From the NCBI RefSeq assembly GCF_030408795.1, contig NZ_CP047211.1, positions 1,736,001 to 1,800,000 on the forward strand: a stretch of DNA of 64,000 bases, in the 5' to 3' direction. The notes beneath the pieces were generated by a model. That model ran no database searches and was not told the origin of the DNA. It saw only the letters and a program-made list of their open reading frames with translations. How positions within the stretch are numbered: the stretch's first letter is position 1; every line of letters starts with the position of its first letter. The position numbers were made by a program, and so were the translations under genes. Positions 62,751-64,000 of the stretch are shown here, piece by piece. The stretch is from Corynebacterium hansenii. GTDB lineage: Bacteria; Actinomycetota; Actinomycetes; Mycobacteriales; Mycobacteriaceae.

Positions 62751-62767
62751 TTGCAAACGGTTTTCAA
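62751..62767 (-). promoter_or_regulatory. Zur-box-like palindrome upstream of aztD
   Basis: TTGAAAACCGTTTGCAA on the minus strand, 17 bases with two arm mismatches, resembling Fur/Zur-family operators. It occupies the 56-base gap between the YeiH gene and aztD, so it would control aztD even if the YeiH transcript reads through. Confidence 0.58.
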
Positions 62768-62787
62768 CTAACGGCGGCGTGCGCCGA

Positions 62788-63822
62788 TCATCCGGCGATG
62801 AGGACCCCGCCCAGGCCGATCACCGCGACGACGACGGTGGTCAGGGCCGCCATGATGAACGGCGCCGCGCCCACCTTCCGGATGAGGGAGAACTGGACGC
62901 CGATGCCCAACGCGAACATCGCGGCCCCCAGGAGCAGCTGCTCGGCGACGCCGGCGACGTCGATGACCCCCTGCGGCACGAGCCCCGTCGACCGCACCAG
63001 GACCATGGCCAGGAAGCCCGCGACGAACAGCGGGATGATCGGCGGCAACGACACGTCTCCGGCCTCCCCGTGGGCGTCCCGGATCCTGCGGCGCTCCACG
63101 ACCGAGATGATCGCCATGACGGGGGCCAACATGAGCACGCGCCCGAGCTTGATGACGACCGCCGCCCCCAGCGCGGCCCCGCCGACGGACCCGCCGATGG
63201 CGACGACCTGGGCGACCTCGTGGACGGACGCGCCGGCCCACATGCCGGTGTCCATGTCGGACAGCCCGAAGAGGTGCCCGAGGGCGGGGACCAGGGCGAT
63301 CATCAGCGTGCCGAAGATGACCACCAGCGCGACGGCGGTGACCACCGATTCCTGGAGGCCGGACCTGCGCGGCCGGCCGTCCTCCGCCGGAGCCTCGTTT
63401 CCGCCGAGCACGCCGGCCAGGGCGGCGACGGCCGCGGCGCCGCAGATCGAGAATCCGCACGCCACCAGCAGCCGCAGCGGCCGGTCGATGCCCAGCGCCG
63501 CACCTGTGGCGATGCCGGCGAGGGTGCCGCCGAACACCACGGCGATGACGGTGAGGATCATCCCCGGGCCCAGATCGGCGACGTCGTGGAGCGACAGCCG
63601 CAACCCGAGCAGGACGATGCCGATGCGCAGCACGCGCTTCGCCGCGATGGCCAGGCCCGGCTCCACCGATGCGGGGAGCCGGACCGCGTTGCCGACGACG
63701 ACGCCGAGCAGGATCGCCACGACCATGGGGCTGAGCACGGCGAAAGGCGCGGCCACCGCGTAGGCCACGGCGACGCCCGCGGCGGCGAGCAGGAGTCCTG
63801 GAGCATTCTTCTTCACGTTCAC
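62788..63822 (-). CDS. YeiH/UPF0324 family membrane protein (putative sulfate exporter)
   Basis: A 344-residue protein starting at GTG 63822 with nine or ten transmembrane helices. Family features are SPMVVAILLGVVVGNAVRLP, RIGIVLLGLRLSLHDVADLG, CGFSICGAAAVAALAG, and GASVHEVAQVVAIGGSVGGA. The UPF0324/YeiH family is annotated as possible sulfate exporters, with weak experimental support. A GTG two codons downstream (63816) is also possible. A divergent gene begins at 63893. Confidence 0.92.
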   Translation of the reverse strand: MNVKKNAPGLLLAAAGVAVAYAVAAPFAVLSPMVVAILLGVVVGNAVRLPASVEPGLAIAAKRVLRIGIVLLGLRLSLHDVADLGPGMILTVIAVVFGGTLAGIATGAALGIDRPLRLLVACGFSICGAAAVAALAGVLGGNEAPAEDGRPRRSGLQESVVTAVALVVIFGTLMIALVPALGHLFGLSDMDTGMWAGASVHEVAQVVAIGGSVGGAALGAAVVIKLGRVLMLAPVMAIISVVERRRIRDAHGEAGDVSLPPIIPLFVAGFLAMVLVRSTGLVPQGVIDVAGVAEQLLLGAAMFALGIGVQFSLIRKVGAAPFIMAALTTVVVAVIGLGGVLIAG

Positions 63823-63892
63823 CCGACCAGTTTCCGTCACTCGGAGCGACCCCGGTAGACGCGAATGGCGTGTCAGCACATACGCTTTTGAT

Positions 63893-64000
63893 ATGAGCAC
63901 CCGGTCACCCCGCCCCGGCGCGGGATCGCAGTCCCCGGCGGACGGCCCGCCCGACCCACCGTCACTCCCGCCTGCGCGCCATGAGCGGCACGCGTCGTCC
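63893..64000 (+). CDS. 5' end of an unidentified gene (cut by window edge)
   Basis: ATG 63893 opens a frame of 36 codons to the window end, MSTRSPRPGAGSQSPADGPP and further Pro/Arg-rich residues. TACGCT ends six bases before the ATG, suggesting a leaderless start, and the codon bias is typical. Too little sequence to assign a product; a LysR-type regulator is common next to yeiH genes, but the Pro/Ser-rich head does not resemble one. Confidence 0.42.
   Translation, partial: MSTRSPRPGAGSQSPADGPPDPPSLPPARHERHASS

Overview
This window is a chromosomal segment of a high-GC actinobacterium, almost certainly a Corynebacterium. Supporting evidence is the intact argCJBDFRGH cluster, the steA/steB cell-separation pair beside recN-nadK-tlyA and pyrG-nudix-xerD-parA-scpA, a 16S-23S-5S operon with no spacer tRNA, an RNase HI with a long tail, and several apparent leaderless promoters. 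I saw no insertion sequence, prophage, CRISPR array or tRNA. The species cannot be fixed from this sequence.

Layout. Positions 1-15.6 kb are nearly all minus strand and run (in transcription order, right to left) from a disordered membrane protein and RNase HI through an RGG/DDR-rich TPR protein, a HAD phosphatase, tlyA, nadK, recN, steA, steB, pyrG, a Nudix ADP-ribose pyrophosphatase, xerD, parA and scpA (cut by the left edge). Positions 16-21.7 kb hold one rRNA operon on the minus strand, with two promoter candidates, a 23S processing stalk and a terminator. Positions 21.7-27.8 kb carry tyrS, mpg, a Trm112-like protein (too short for a 60-residue cutoff) and a three-gene envelope module (binding-protein-like, binding-protein-plus-VWA lipoprotein, XpaC-like membrane protein). 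Positions 27.9-37 kb are the arginine cluster with an ARG-box-like site ahead of argC. Positions 37-43.2 kb hold pheST, a SpoU-type methyltransferase and infC-rpmI-rplT, where infC appears to start at ATC. Positions 43.8-45.4 kb are a plus-strand TsuA/TsuB-type thiosulfate uptake pair. The remainder contains a large DUF2339 membrane protein, uvrA, a metallo-beta-lactamase-fold protein, a DoxX-like protein with a lysine-rich tail, a HelD-type RNA polymerase recycling ATPase, a universal stress protein, uvrB, a TetR regulator divergent from a DUF5692-like membrane protein, a nitrobindin-like protein, an AztD-like zinc chaperone with a Zur-box-like site, a YeiH family transporter and the first 36 codons of a divergent gene.

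How genes work together. argC to argH encode most of the route from N-acetylglutamate to arginine with their own repressor. uvrA and uvrB are two of the three nucleotide excision repair subunits. steA/steB act with the cell-wall hydrolase pathway at division. tsuA/tsuB deliver sulfur from thiosulfate. aztD, the Zur-like box and possibly a missing aztABC elsewhere point to zinc supply.

The least explained structure is a composite repeat of about 178 bp found twice (37151-37329 inverted, 48330-48507), each built around a perfect 28-bp-arm palindrome with a compensatory base-pair change between copies, plus two degenerate copies (15819-15886 and 48283-48315). Each lies just downstream of a gene or operon end.
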